Source of the DNA: Clavaria fumosa
Lineage: Eukaryota; Basidiomycota; Agaricomycetes; Agaricales; Clavariaceae
Assembly (NCBI GenBank): GCA_951802425.1
Contig: OX637795.1
Coordinates: 3,204,501-3,268,500 of the forward strand
Reading direction: 5' to 3'
DNA: 64,000 nt
In this document: positions 1-10,559 of the stretch, piece after piece
How positions within the stretch are numbered: position 1 is the first letter of the stretch
How the letters are laid out: the number at the start of each line of letters is the position of its first letter
Position numbers and translations under genes: made by a program
The notes under the pieces: generated by a model
What the model saw: only the letters and a program-made list of their open reading frames with translations
Told to the model about the DNA's origin: nothing
The model's database searches: none

Positions 1-422
1 TTCTCTGCACTCAACTTCGCCCGTCGGAACAGCGTCTCGAATTTCGTGAAGAACTCTGGTGCTGTCATGGCACCCTGTTTCAGCCCTGCAATATCGGCAA
101 GGGCAGTCGCACGGTCATTTGGGTCATCGAATGCACGCTTCATCTCCTCCACAAACTCTGCCCAGGTTCCGGCCTCGCCACTACCCAGGATCTCTTCCGC
201 CTTCATATTCGCCCACTCTGCAGCGAATCCTTCTCCAGTAATTTTGCTCAGAGCAAGAAGGACCTTCACCAGGTCCACAGCATAGCCAGTCGGGTTCGCC
301 ATAAACAGGAGGCGAAGGGATCAGAGGAACGTACAGAAGTTCCTTTTCTGCCCATCAAAGGGGGCAACAGATAGGTCAAGCCTCATAGGTTGGGCTACAG
401 GCGGGGCGACATGGTCTGCCAT
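1..422 (-). pseudogene. Ty3/gypsy gag fragment, left copy
   Basis: The minus strand reads as the N-terminal part of a retroelement Gag, about 80% alike to the better copy at 3830-4453. It shares the start MADHVA, the FDGQK stretch and the motif ETLFRRA near the left edge of the window. The start codon is at 422. An in-frame TGA interrupts it near codon 33, where the other copy has a sense codon, so it is not functional. It runs off the left edge. Its leader (423-578) and the adjoining LTR at 579-1286 lie in the order expected of a 5' LTR, so this is the head of a second gypsy element rather than debris of the first. Confidence 0.8.
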
Positions 423-578
423 CACAGGCCCTGGATGCTGTAAATAAAGTTCCAGGCCTTGGGCACTCAGGATTTCTTCGATCTCTTAACAGTCCTGTCC
501 TCTTAGGCTGCTCTTCTGTGTACTTATGTACCTATAGAACTCTTATTCTATGAAACTTTTGTTAACGTGGGGCCCAAA

Positions 579-1286
579 TGGTGTCCCAGGTGGTCGCTCC
601 ACAACTCCTAATGAGTTGCCCGTGCGCCCTTCTGACAATGGTCACAGAGCAAGGGCCCTGTCCACTGGACCAGGAAACTACAGAAAGACTATGTAGGGGC
701 CTTTCCTTGCCCTGTACACTACACAATTCACTGGTACGTAGCTGTAAAACAAAGTTCTGGGCCTTGGGCACTCGGTATCACTTGGGGAGGGTCACAGTTG
801 ACTTCCTCCTGGTCTGGTCATGTGTATCTACACACAGTAAAAATTTCGCGCGGTTCTGTTACACACCGCGGGCAGGGTAAAGGAGAAGAGGATGATAGGG
901 GCTGAGCTGTGACAACGTGTCACAGTTTGAAATTAAGGGTCCAGGCTAGCCGGGTTAGGACACGGGGCTAGGGCGGACAGGCGGATCTTAGTATTATATC
1001 AGACTGGGTCTCACACAACTTAAGCGTAAGGTCATGACGACAATACTAAGATAAGGGGAAAAGGGTACAAGAATGGAAAAGACGTAGTATATATAGCGAA
1101 CGCTTCGGCATTTGCCGGCGTTCCCACGCTCGGACCTCTCGGATCACGTGATGCGCCCAGGCCCAGGTCATGTGATCTTACAATTATGTAATCTGACCAC
1201 AGCCACAGGTCATGTGACCTTCCAACAACCCTCCCCAGTTTCTCCACAACTGCACTTTGGGATGGCTTACATAAGTGATCCTAACA
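579..1286 (-). repeat. gypsy LTR, shared by two elements
   Basis: On the minus strand the LTR starts TGTTAGGATC and ends GGGACACCA, about 708 bp. Directly outside its 3' end (571-578 and on) is TTTGGGCCCCACG, a plausible primer-binding site, also present next to the second LTR. The copy matches 4688-5188 plus 10731-10950. It is the 3' LTR of the element at 1287-4687 and the 5' LTR of the fragment at 1-422. A TATATATAGCG stretch at about 1088-1098 may be the promoter. Several CpG sites here (for example GCGCGG near 850) are TpG or CpA in the other LTR. Confidence 0.75.
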
Positions 1287-1745
1287 GGTCTCCACTTCTG
1301 GGAAGACTTGTATCAGCACATCCTCCTCCACCATTTCTCCATAGTCTGGCCTCCATGAGAGCACATCCACCTTTGTGTTTGACTTTCCAGTCTGATACTT
1401 TATTTCGAAGTCAAAGCACTGGAGCTCCCCAACCCAATGGACCTGCCTCGGTTTCAACTTCTGGGGCTTCTGGAAGTACTGGAGGTTAGCATGGTCCATC
1501 CAGATTTCGATGGTCTCTTCCACCCCAATCAGGTAAGCCCGCCACTCATGTAGTGCCCAGATTACAGCCAGGAACTCCTTGTCATACACATCGTAATTCT
1601 TCTCAGCTGTGGTGAGGGCCTTGGAGATATAGTCTACAACTCTCCAAGTCTCATCCACCTGCTGCTGCGAGAGAACTCCTCCAGTTGCCAAGTTGCTCGC
1701 ATCCGTTTCTACCTTCCACCTCCCTTTGTCTTGTGGTAGAGCCAA
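1281..1745 (-). pseudogene. gypsy RNase H region ending at the LTR
   Basis: The frame carries the RNase H signature of gypsy pol: VETDASNLATGGVLSQ, then EFLAVIWALHEWR, then IWMDHANLQYF, ending with the RT/RH tail TGKSNTKVDVLSWRPDY. In complete elements several hundred integrase codons follow. Here the frame ends within a few codons, inside the LTR start, which shows the integrase is missing. Confidence 0.75.
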
Positions 1746-1931
1746 GACTGGGGCTGATACTAGTGCCAGGTGGAGATCTCAGAAGGCTGCTTCCTCCTCC
1801 TCCTCCCATCTCCACAGGACCTTCCCAGTCAGCCGGAACAGTGGTTTAGCACAAGCAGAGAGGTTCGGGATGTGTCAATGGAGGTAGTTTAGCATCCCGT
1901 TAAACCTCTGGACCTCCTTCACATTCCTTGG

Positions 1932-2375
1932 TCATGGCCAGTTACGGACTGCTGTGCCTTTAGCCAGGTCATGCTCCAAACAGTTGTGGGAGATTTTCAT
2001 CCCAAGGAAGAGGACCTCATCCTTCTCAAACTCACACTTGCTGAGTCTGAGGCACAGCCCATTCTCCCTGAACTTCCACAAGACCCGATCCATCCAGTAC
2101 GAATGTGTTGCCAAATCCTCTGCAAACACAATCACATCATCCACATAAGCTCGGACATGTCCTCCTGCAATCTCCTCCCTCAACACATGATTCATGAAGT
2201 GCTGGAAGGTGGCTGGTGCATTCTGCAGTCCAAACCACATGACAGCTGGTTCAAAGAGTCCACAGGGCATCAAGAAGGCACAGCAGTGCTGGTGCTCTGG
2301 CCAGACCTGCATGGATGGGAAACCTCCCTTTGCATCAATCTTGGAATAGATGGTTGCCCCCTTCAACACATCCAC
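1932..2375 (-). pseudogene. pol: gypsy reverse transcriptase core
   Basis: The 147-codon frame covers the RT palm: SKIDAKGGF (first catalytic Asp block), FGLQNAPATFQHFMN and the catalytic YVDD box in VRAYVDDVIVFAEDL, followed by LFLGMKI. These are diagnostic for Ty3/gypsy RT. The upstream fingers part is recognisable only in scattered frames between 2375 and 2870, and frame breaks separate it from the protease and RNase H regions. Confidence 0.8.
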
Positions 2376-2891
2376 AGTGTCTTGGACGAGGGGGAGGGGG
2401 TACTTGTCTTTAATCAGATGTGCATTAAGCTTCGAGTAGTCAATAATCAGTCACAGTTTGTCCTTCTCGTGTTTGAAGAAGAAGGGGCTCGCATACGGGG
2501 ATTTTGAAGGTCGGATACGTCCAGATGCCAACTGCTCATCCATCCATCAGTTCATCTCCACCATCTCTTCTCGCATTAGTGAGTATAGCTTAGTGGAGAG
2601 GTGCCCAGGATTGGTCTTGAACTCAATTTTAATATCAAAGTCAGGGTGGGAGTGGGGGAGCTCATCCCACTTTGCTTCGCTAAAGACCAAGGAGTAGAGG
2701 TTGGGCCAATCGGGAGTGGGGCCAGTGTTGGAAAAACAGGTGTCCGGAATACTGGCAAAGGCCAGGGTACTTGTTTTTGGGGGTGCAGGGGCTCGTGCTG
2801 GGGTCAGGCAGGAGTGAGGGGAAGAGGTGCAGGTGCTGGGGCAGTGAGTAAGCTTCACTTCAGCTTTCACCCAGTCAATGTCTGGGTTATG

Positions 2892-3188
2892 TCACTTTAA
2901 CCAGTCATGCCCAAGGATCACCATATGGGACTGGGTCTTCCCTAGCAGGAAGTGGATCCACTCCTGGTGGTCACCAACTATGACAAGCAAGTCCATCCCA
3001 TACCACATTTTACCATTCCTGTTCTGTGTTCCATCCACGTTATACATGGTGATTGGGTTCAGCAAGAGAGATGGTTCCAGTCCCACTTTCTTTGCCCACT
3101 CCAAATCCATAAAGCAGTTGGTGCAGCCTGAGTTGACAAGGGCTTTTGTAGTTGCCCATTTGCCAGTGCTGAGAGCTTCCAGGTGCAC
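2892..3188 (-). pseudogene. gypsy aspartic protease region
   Basis: The 98-codon minus-strand frame contains ALVNSGCTNCFMD and ends MVILGHDWLK. This is the layout of a retropepsin: an active-site DSG motif near the N-terminus and the ILGxDWL flap-end motif that precedes reverse transcriptase in gypsy elements. The catalytic Asp appears as Asn (NSG), a single G-to-A change, so the enzyme is presumably dead. It sits between the Gag remnant and the RT remnant. Confidence 0.65.
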
Positions 3189-3829
3189 CCGGATGGAGAG
3201 CTCTCAGGGCATATGTGATAGGGTGTCCTTCAGCACCTCTGCAAGGCACTTTGTTGGCTCCCCTTTCCTGCTGGTCCCCATTTTGCTTTTTGGTATTTCA
3301 CTCTTTGCAGTTTCCATTTCGGCTTTGTCCTTCATCTCAGCCCCAATCTGGGTGTGTCTCTGCTGCAAGATAGTGTATTTTGGAATACTATCTGTGGATA
3401 CAGGGACGGGAGGGGGGCTGGGATATCTACTCCCAAGGTGCCAGTTCAGACTCACTGGACCTTGTCTCCAAAATCCGGCTCTTCAACAGGAGCCCTCTTT
3501 TCTCTCTCAAGCAACTCCACATGGTCTTGGAGCAATGCAATCTCGTTCTCATAGTCCTTGGCATTTTATGTCTGGCTTTCCACGGCACGGACCTGCGGTC
3601 TCGGGATCTGTGGGCATGTGTCTGGGAGGAGGCAGTCTCTCACCATGTGGCCAGTTTGGCCACATCAGAAACAGGTGCGTCCTACTCCAGGTGCATGGGC
3701 ACGATCAACCAACATGGCATTGCCAGCACTGGCAGGATGCAGCATGATGGGAGGGGCAGGGGTGTGGGCCTGTGGCTGGGCCAGGAAGGGGCGAGGGGCT
3801 GGGGTGAAGCGGGTTTGTTGGGGGAGGGG

Positions 3830-4453
3830 TCAGTTGGCAGTAGGTGGGGTAGGGCACACAGAGTTCTGCTGGGCAATAACACCGTCAAACTGTTGCTGCT
3901 GGGCATCCAGCTTCTCAGCAAGTGCCTTCCACCCTCTGTAGTCTTTTGGCATCAGAGAGACACCATAGATCCTCGCCACCAATCTCCTGCTGAGGTTCAG
4001 CTCCATCCAGTGGACCAAGATGTCCAAATCCCTCACTTCATCCAACTCCGCTCTCCAGAACAGTGTCTCGAATTTCGCGAAGAATTCAGGTGCAGTTGTA
4101 AGGCCCTGTTTCAGCTTAGCAATGTCAGTGAGTGCAGTGGTGTGGTCATTCAGGTTGTCGAAGGCTCGCTTCATCTCCTCCATGAATTCTACCCAGGTTC
4201 CAACCTTGTCATTACCCAGGATTTCCTCTCCCTTCATATTTGCCCACTCAGTGGCAAACCCATCTCCAGTGATTTTGCTGAGGGTGTAGAGGACCTTTGC
4301 CAGGTCTGTGGCATAGATAGTCAGATTTGCCATAAACTGGAGGTGAAGCGAATGGAGGAATGTGTGGAAGTTCTTTTTCTGCCCATCAAAGGGGGCAACA
4401 GATAAGTCAAGCCTCATCGGTGGGGCTGCAGGCAGGGCGACATGGTCTGCCAT
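3830..4453 (-). pseudogene. gag: gypsy Gag (capsid) region
   Basis: An open frame of 207 codons begins at 4453 with MADHVALPAAPP. It has the retrotransposon-Gag pattern: a block around FFAKFETLFWRAELDE and a helix-rich C-terminal part (MPKDYRGWKALAEKLD). Gag forms the particle that packages element RNA. The frame ends soon after a glutamine stretch. Further down (about 3635-3680 on the minus strand) a CX2CX4HX4C zinc knuckle is recognisable, but its third residue is a TGA stop where an Arg or Lys codon is usual, as expected from CGA to TGA change. The protein is therefore incomplete. Confidence 0.75.
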
Positions 4454-5496
4454 CTCAGGCCCTGGTGGCAGTGATGGGGTCTGGGGTACATCAGTTACTG
4501 GTGAATCAGGGGGGAGCTGGGCTCGACCCAGTCTTGGTCTTAGATGCTGTAAATAAAGTTCTGGGCCTTGGGCACTCAGGATTTCTTCAATCTCTTAGCA
4601 GTCCTGTCCTCTCAGGCTGCTCTTCTATGTACTTAGGTACCTATAGAACTCTTATTCTATGAAGCTATTGCTAGCGTGGGGCCCAAATGGTGTCTCAGGT
4701 GGTCACTCCACAACTCCTAATGAGTTGCCCATGCGCCCTTCTGACAATGGTCACAGAGCAAGGGCCCTGTCCACTGGACCAGGAAACTACAGAAAGACTA
4801 TGTAGAGGGCCTTTCCATGCCCTGTACACTACACAATTCACTGGTATGGTGGCTGTAAAACAAGGTTCCGGGCCTTGGGCACTTGGTATCACTTGGGGAG
4901 GGTCACAGTAGACTCCCTCCAGGTCTGGTCACGTGTATCTACACACAGTAAAAATTTCATGTGGTTCTGTTACACACCACGGGCAGGGTAAAGAGATAGA
5001 GGATGAGGGGGATAAGCTGTGACAGAGTGTGATAGTTTGAGATAGGGGTCCAGGCTAGCCGGGTTAGGACATGGGGCTAGGGTGGATGGGTGTGATGTTA
5101 GTATTGTGTCAGACTTAGTCTCACAGTTCACACAGCTTAATGTAAGGTCAATGATGATGATACTAACATAAGGGGAAAAGGGTACAAGTAAGATAGGCCG
5201 CATTCACAAACAGTAAGATCACATGATGTGAGACTCATCGTGACACTTTGTGATGCAATGTGACAACATGTAGCAATTTGCCAGCACAACACCACTCTGC
5301 TGCAAGGGAGAAGAACACAGTCATACATTTTCCTTGCTCCCCTCTATTTTTCTTCTTTTCTGGCTGTAATTGCCCAGGTTTGTGATGTTGGAAGCACATC
5401 TTCGGGCATTGGGAGGATTTTCGCAATTTGTCACGTGTCTGTCACTCCATTTGCTTATCTCAAACCTTGCAATTGCTACTCCTTATGCAACACCCT

Positions 5497-5799
5497 TCAC
5501 AGCAGCGCAATGCGCACCTGGAGTTCACGCGGTAGTATAACGACGCGTGAAATCATTAGTCAAAGTAGAGTAGAGTAAGTTGTAAGTACGAACCTGGAGT
5601 TCACGCGGTAGTATAACGACGCGTGAACTCCCTACTACTGTCCGAGGCATATATAAGTACTAACTACGGGTAATCGACGGTGTGTAGATAGTGCAGAAAG
5701 CAAGAAGGCTTAAACGAAAGGGCGGCGCGTCATAGCGCCGCCTGTTCTGTAGCGAATGCGAGAGCGAGTAAGGGCGGGGGCGAAGCGTCTACTTCATCA
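5497..5799 (-). repeat. copia 3' LTR
   Basis: 303 bp. It contains two copies of a block, GAGTTCACGCGG then about 11 bp then GACGCGTGAA (5520-5550 and about 5594-5630), each able to fold as GTTCACGCG/CGCGTGAAC hairpins. A CATATATAAG box lies at about 5648-5657. It is identical to the other LTR except for five transitions. Confidence 0.9.
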
Positions 5800-5820
5800 C
5801 TCCCACTCGCTTCGATGCCG

Positions 5821-8800
5821 CTATTTGATAACACCAATGGCGGTACGAAACCGCTCAAATAGGTCGCGGGGGAGCGGCTTCGTGAGGACGTCCGCGATCA
5901 TCTGAGTCGTCGGACAGTACTTGAAGGAAACCTCGCCGCCAGCAATGCGTTCGCGGAGGAAATGGTGGCGGATGTCAATATGTTTCGCTCGTGAGTGGGC
6001 CACGGGGTTCTTCGCAAGCGCAATGCAGCCCTGATTGTCGGCGTGTATGATGGTGGCGGTGGACTGAGGGAATCCCAGGTCAGCTAGCAAGGTACGCAGC
6101 CAGATTGCCTCCTTCGTCGCGTTTGCTGAGGCCATATACTCAGCTTCTACGGTAGATAATGCGACGGTTGGCTGCTTTTTCGAGGCCCAGGAGACTGTCC
6201 CGCCGGCGACATCGAAGATGAATCCGGCAGTGGATCGTCGGTCGGCGAGATCCTGCGCCCAGTCGGAGTCCGTCCACCCAACCACGTCGACGTTGTCGTT
6301 CTTGCCCCCTAGGACTAGGCCATAGTTTGTTGTTCCTTTGAGATAGCGTAGAATGTGTTTGAGGGCTACGAGATGCGGCTTTCCGGGGTTGGAGCCGAAT
6401 TGCGCGCAGAGGTTAGTCGCAAACTGAATGTCGGGGCGTGTCTGGGTGGCATAGAGAACGCCTCCGAGGCATTCCAGGTAGTTTAGCCCAGTGGCGAAGT
6501 CGGTGTACGCTGTGCGGTCCGCATCAGTTGTAGGGCAATCAAGGGCAGAGAGTCGCCCCTTGATGGTTGCCGGCGTGGCGACAGGCGTGGAACTCTCCAT
6601 GTTGTAGCGTGAGAGTAAACTTTGGATATAAGCGGATTGATCCAATCGGATCGCTCGGTTCGTCCGGTCGCGTTGGACCCTGATCCCTAATATGTGTTTC
6701 AGTTCGCCTAAGTCAGAGATCTGAAACGCATTCCCAAGCTCCTCCTTAAACCACTGCACCATCCGCAACTCCGTCGCCGCTATAACCATATCGTCCACGT
6801 ACACGAGCACCAACAGCTCCGCCTTTCCTCCTTTCCTCTTCGTATAGAGGCAGTCATCAGCTGCGCTGTTGACGAAGCCTAGGCGCTTCATGACCTCTCC
6901 CAGCTTAATCTTCCACTGCCTACCAGCTTGTTTGAGGCCGTAGAGCGGCCTCCGTAGCCTCCAAACCCGTCTATCCTCTCCGCTGGTACGTGCTCCGTCG
7001 GGCGGTTCTAGATAGATTTCTTCTTCTAAATCCCCTCGCAGATACGCTCCAACTACATCGACCTGATGAAGGGCCCAGTCCTCGCATGCGGCCATTGACA
7101 AGAGCGTCCGTAGCGTGGTCAGACGTGCGACGGATGCGAACGTCGCAGTGAAGTCTTGACCGGGTACTTGTGAGTAACCCTTCGCAACCACCTGCGCCTT
7201 GTATCTTACGACCTTTCCGTCTCCGTCTCGTTTCGTTTGAAAGACGATCCTACTCCCTATCGTTTTTCGTCCATCTGGAACCTTTGGTACCCATTCGAAC
7301 GTTCCTGAGGTACGTAGCTGCTCAAGCTCCGCAGCTACGGCCTTCTCCCAGTCTTTTGCATGCGCTGAGCGCATCGCCTCCTGGCACGTCCGTGGGTCCC
7401 CATCTCTCGTGACAAAAACATGTTGATCTCCCCCTCTCATAGCTTCTTCAATCTCTTCGGTCGTGGCCGCCTCGCCAAAGCGTGTTGGTTGTCGTCGTAC
7501 ACGGGTAGAGCGTTCCCGGTGTGGTGGAGGGACGACTCCTGCGGGAGGTAAGTCTTCTCCCACTGCCTTGGGTGCCTCTTCGTCCTCGACAGCTTCACTA
7601 ATGTCCGCAGGGGCCGCTGGTAGATCTAGAAGCCCGTCCGGCGCCCGCTCCATCTGGTGCTCAGGTCTAATTGGGGTATTGTCGTCCTCGATGACTGCCA
7701 CGTCAGAGGGACTGACATCTTCGACAAAGCATACGTCCCGCGAGGTAATCAGTTTCTTCGTCTCTATCTCCTCTAGTCGGTAACCTTTAGTCTCGTCAGC
7801 CCACCAACCAAGTAGTCGGCACTTCACCGCCGTCGACTCTAGCTTCCCCCCCCGCACCTTCTTCGGTATATTGGCATAGGCAATCGATCCGAAGATCCGT
7901 AGGTGCGACACATTCGGTTTTCGGCCAGTCCAGGCCTCGTAGGGGACAATGTCGGGGATGGCGGCAGTCGGCGAGAGGTTCCTGATATGTACGGCGTACA
8001 TCAGCGCTTCCCCCCAGTATCGTAGGTCCATGCCGCTTGAATGCAGCATACACCTGACCATCTCAAAGCATGTAGCAATGAATCTTTCAACTATACCATT
8101 CTGTTCTGGCCCATAGGGCACACTTGTCTCGTGTCGTATGCCGTTCCGCCTACAAATCTCGTCCACTCTGTCATTCACCAACTCGGTCCCATTGTCGGTG
8201 CGTAGACACTTCAATTTTCGCTCGGATTGTCGCTCTAACAACGCGATTATCTCTTTCAGCATGTTGGGCGCCTCGTCCTTCGTTCTTAACAGCTGCACGA
8301 CGCCGTACCTAGAACTAACCTCGACCACGACTAGTGCGTACCGCATCCCGGTCCAAGTTTCGATCTTCATGGGCCCGGTCAAGTCAGCTACAACCAGCTC
8401 CATCCTCTCGTAAGTCGTCTCGCTCCGCTTGGGGAGTGGTAAGCGATGGGACTTGCCCATCGCGCAGCCTTCGCATACTCGGTCGTAGTCTCTGGAAGAT
8501 ATGGTAAGTCCTTTCACCATCTCCTTTCGTGCGAGCTTGCGAATCGCTTCCAAATGCAGGTGTCCCATTCGTCGATGCCATGTCCGTAGGCTCACGCTAG
8601 AGGAGACCTCGTATGCGGCGGGCTTGTCTGCGCGGACGCAATCCACATGATAAAGCCCCCCCTTGAGCTCGCCATGAAGGATATCCTCGTTTTCAATTGT
8701 CACTGTTAGCCCTCCCTTCGTGCTTCGATAAGTTGCTCCTTCATCTTGAAGTGCACCTAAACTGATAAGATTTATAGCCAGTCTTGGGACGTGCATAACA

Positions 8801-10216
8801 CCGTGTAGTGTCGTCATACGGTGTCCATTGGGGAGTTTAACACCTAGGCGGACACAACCGTATCCATTGACTGGTACGCTCCTAGCATCCCCAACTGACA
8901 CAGTCTGACCATTTGTATGCTTGTAGGATGCGAAGAACGACCTATCGCAGAACATATGGGCTGTCGCGCTGCAATCGAGGATCACCCCAGCGGTTAGATG
9001 CGGTCGCGAAGCCATGTAAACAGTTCCAACATCCCGTATGGTGAGGTCCTGGGACTCGCACGTCGCTGCATGTACATGAGTCCTTCTCTGTGGGTGGTTA
9101 CTTTTCTTCTTGTCGTCGTCGTGCTCATGGGGTGCGTTTGGGCATTGATTTCCCCAGTGCCCAGTTTCTCTACACTTCCAACACACATCGTCGGGTTGCG
9201 GGCCGCGACCTCGCTTGCCCTTCGATCGGTCTCCTCGCCCTCCGCCCTTCTTGGACTTTGTCGACGTCTGAAGCGCGGTTTGGCCTCCGCCAGGCTTCTC
9301 GCGAATGCGCCGATTCGCTTCGGTCTGGAGCTTCGTGCTCACAATGTCGGAGGTGAGAACTTTGATGTCGAATAACTGTATCTTAATCATTTCCCAGGAC
9401 GACGTCTTCGGCAGGGACAGTATCATCGCGCGGGCGACATGGAGGTCGGCAACCGCCTCGCCGGCCTGAACTATATGGTTGCGGATGTCGAGGATGGCCG
9501 CGATGTGGTCGGCCATCGGTGCCCCGTCGATGTATCTTCGCGTGTAGAGTTCTTCGAAGAAGTAATGTATGTTGATTAACTGTTGATTCGTCTGGTGAAC
9601 CTGTTTCCATACATCCCACATCTCCTTTGATGTTTCGCAGCGGGTAACATGTGGCCACTGCGACTCGTCCGTTGCGCTGCGCATCAAGCCTTGCGCGGCG
9701 CCGTCGCGAGTAACCCAGTCAAGGTGCTCGCGAAGCCTTGTGCGATCCTCATCGCTCGGTGCAGATTCCGGTAACGGGTCGGCTGGTCTCTCTGGGCAGG
9801 TCTCGGTGCCCGTTACTACTAACCATAGGTATTTTGCCTGTAACACAGACTTCATGTGTACAGACCAGTTAGCGTAGTTTTGACCGTTCAGTTTTAGGGA
9901 TGCCACGGTCCGGTTAAGTCCGGTTCAGGGCTGAATTTTTCGAACCCAGAACCGGACTTTAGGTCCAGTTCAGGCCAAATTCCGAACCTTAAACCTGAGT
10001 TCAGTCCAAGTCCGGTTCGTTGGACCGGACTTTTACTAAATAAGGTAATGGTTCGCCCAAATTTGGGCTTCTGAACCGAAATTTTGGTTCGGTTCACCCA
10101 CTTGGCTGAACCTGAACCTCATTTTCGGTTCGGTCCAGTCCAGTTCAGGTTCGAACCAAAGTTCAGAACTGAACCGTGGCATCCCTATTCAGTTTGGGAA
10201 ATCTAAAAGCGTCCAT
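5821..10216 (-). CDS. copia Gag-Pol polyprotein, split by a MITE
   Basis: One uninterrupted frame from 9894 down to the stop at 5821 encodes Gag, protease, integrase, RT and RNase H in copia order. Visible in sequence, counted from 9906: zinc knuckle CWKCRETGHWGNQC near residue 240; protease DCSATAHM near 310; integrase HH-CC zinc site (HRRMGHLH ... CEGCAMGK) with the catalytic core including LRTDNGTE; RT with YVDDMVIAA near 1037; RNase H with SKKQPTVALSTVEAEYMA and HADNQG. The natural ATG is at 10216 and only nine codons plus two bases are cut off by the MITE at 9895-10187. Leaving out the MITE and one target copy gives a length divisible by three (1364 codons plus stop). The protein as it stands has no proper start, because the in-frame GTG at 9906 lies inside the MITE. 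Confidence 0.9.
9895..10187. mobile_element. hAT-like MITE inside copia gag
   Basis: The 293-bp insert has terminal inverted repeats TAGGGATGCCACGGT at both ends (15/15), extending imperfectly beyond. It is flanked by the exact 8-bp duplication TTCAGTTT (9887-9894 and 10188-10195). An 8-bp target and TAGGG-type ends are features of hAT elements. The inside is rich in short CCGGTTC / GGTTCGG words on both strands, like the subterminal repeats of hAT elements. It codes for nothing and interrupts copia gag after codon 9. Confidence 0.88.
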
Positions 10217-10256
10217 GGCGGTCGAGTCCAGCTGCCCGTTGCCGGGTCTCATAATC

Positions 10257-10559
10257 TCACAGCAGCGCAATGCGCACCTGGAGTTCACATGGTAGTATAA
10301 CGACGCGTGAAATCATTAGTCAAAGTAGAGTAGAGTAAGTTGTAAGTACGAACCTGGAGTTCACGCGGTAGTATAACGACGCGTGAACTCCCTACTACTG
10401 TCCGAGGCATATATAAGTACTAACTACGGGTAATCGACGGCGCGTAGATAGTGCAGAAAGCAAGAAGGCTTAAACGAAAGGGCGGCGCGTCATAGCGCCG
10501 CCTGTTCTGTAGCGAATGCGAGAGCGAGTAAGGGCAGGGGCGAAGCGTCTACTTCATCA
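10257..10559 (-). repeat. copia 5' LTR
   Basis: 303-bp partner of the LTR at 5497-5799. Differences are at CACATGG versus CACGCGG, GGCGCGTAG versus GGTGTGTAG, and GGCAGGGG versus GGCGGGGG. All are C/T or G/A changes, most in CpG context. Confidence 0.9.

Larger units (their letters stand above)
1287..4687 (-). mobile_element. decayed Ty3/gypsy internal region without integrase
   Basis: The minus strand holds, in order, Gag, a zinc knuckle, an aspartic protease, reverse transcriptase and RNase H, the pol order of Ty3/gypsy elements. The reading frame is broken many times. The coding region stops right after RNase H, and the LTR at 1286 begins only a few codons later, so there is no integrase. 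The stretch GAAGTGGAGACC at the junction could serve as a polypurine tract. This is either an internal deletion or a non-autonomous derivative. Confidence 0.8.
5497..10559 (-). mobile_element. Ty1/copia LTR retrotransposon
   Basis: Two 303-bp direct repeats (5497-5799 and 10257-10559) flank one long pol frame. The element is bordered by the 5-bp target duplication ACCCT (5492-5496 and 10560-10564). On the minus strand the LTR begins TGATGAAGTAGACG and ends GCTGCTGTGA. A purine run (minus strand of 5800-5808, GAGTGGGAG) abuts the 3' LTR as polypurine tract. After the 5' LTR comes GATTATGAGACCC, resembling the anticodon-loop complement of initiator tRNA-Met used by some copia elements. The LTRs differ at five positions, all transitions, so insertion is fairly recent. 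Confidence 0.92.

Noticed and set aside
2878..4405. Long plus-strand open frames over the gypsy element
   Set aside because: They overlap recognisable Gag, protease and zinc-knuckle sequence on the minus strand and have no domain of their own.
9901..9906. GTG as start of the copia polyprotein
   Set aside because: It lies inside the MITE. The native ATG is at 10216, on the far side of the insert.
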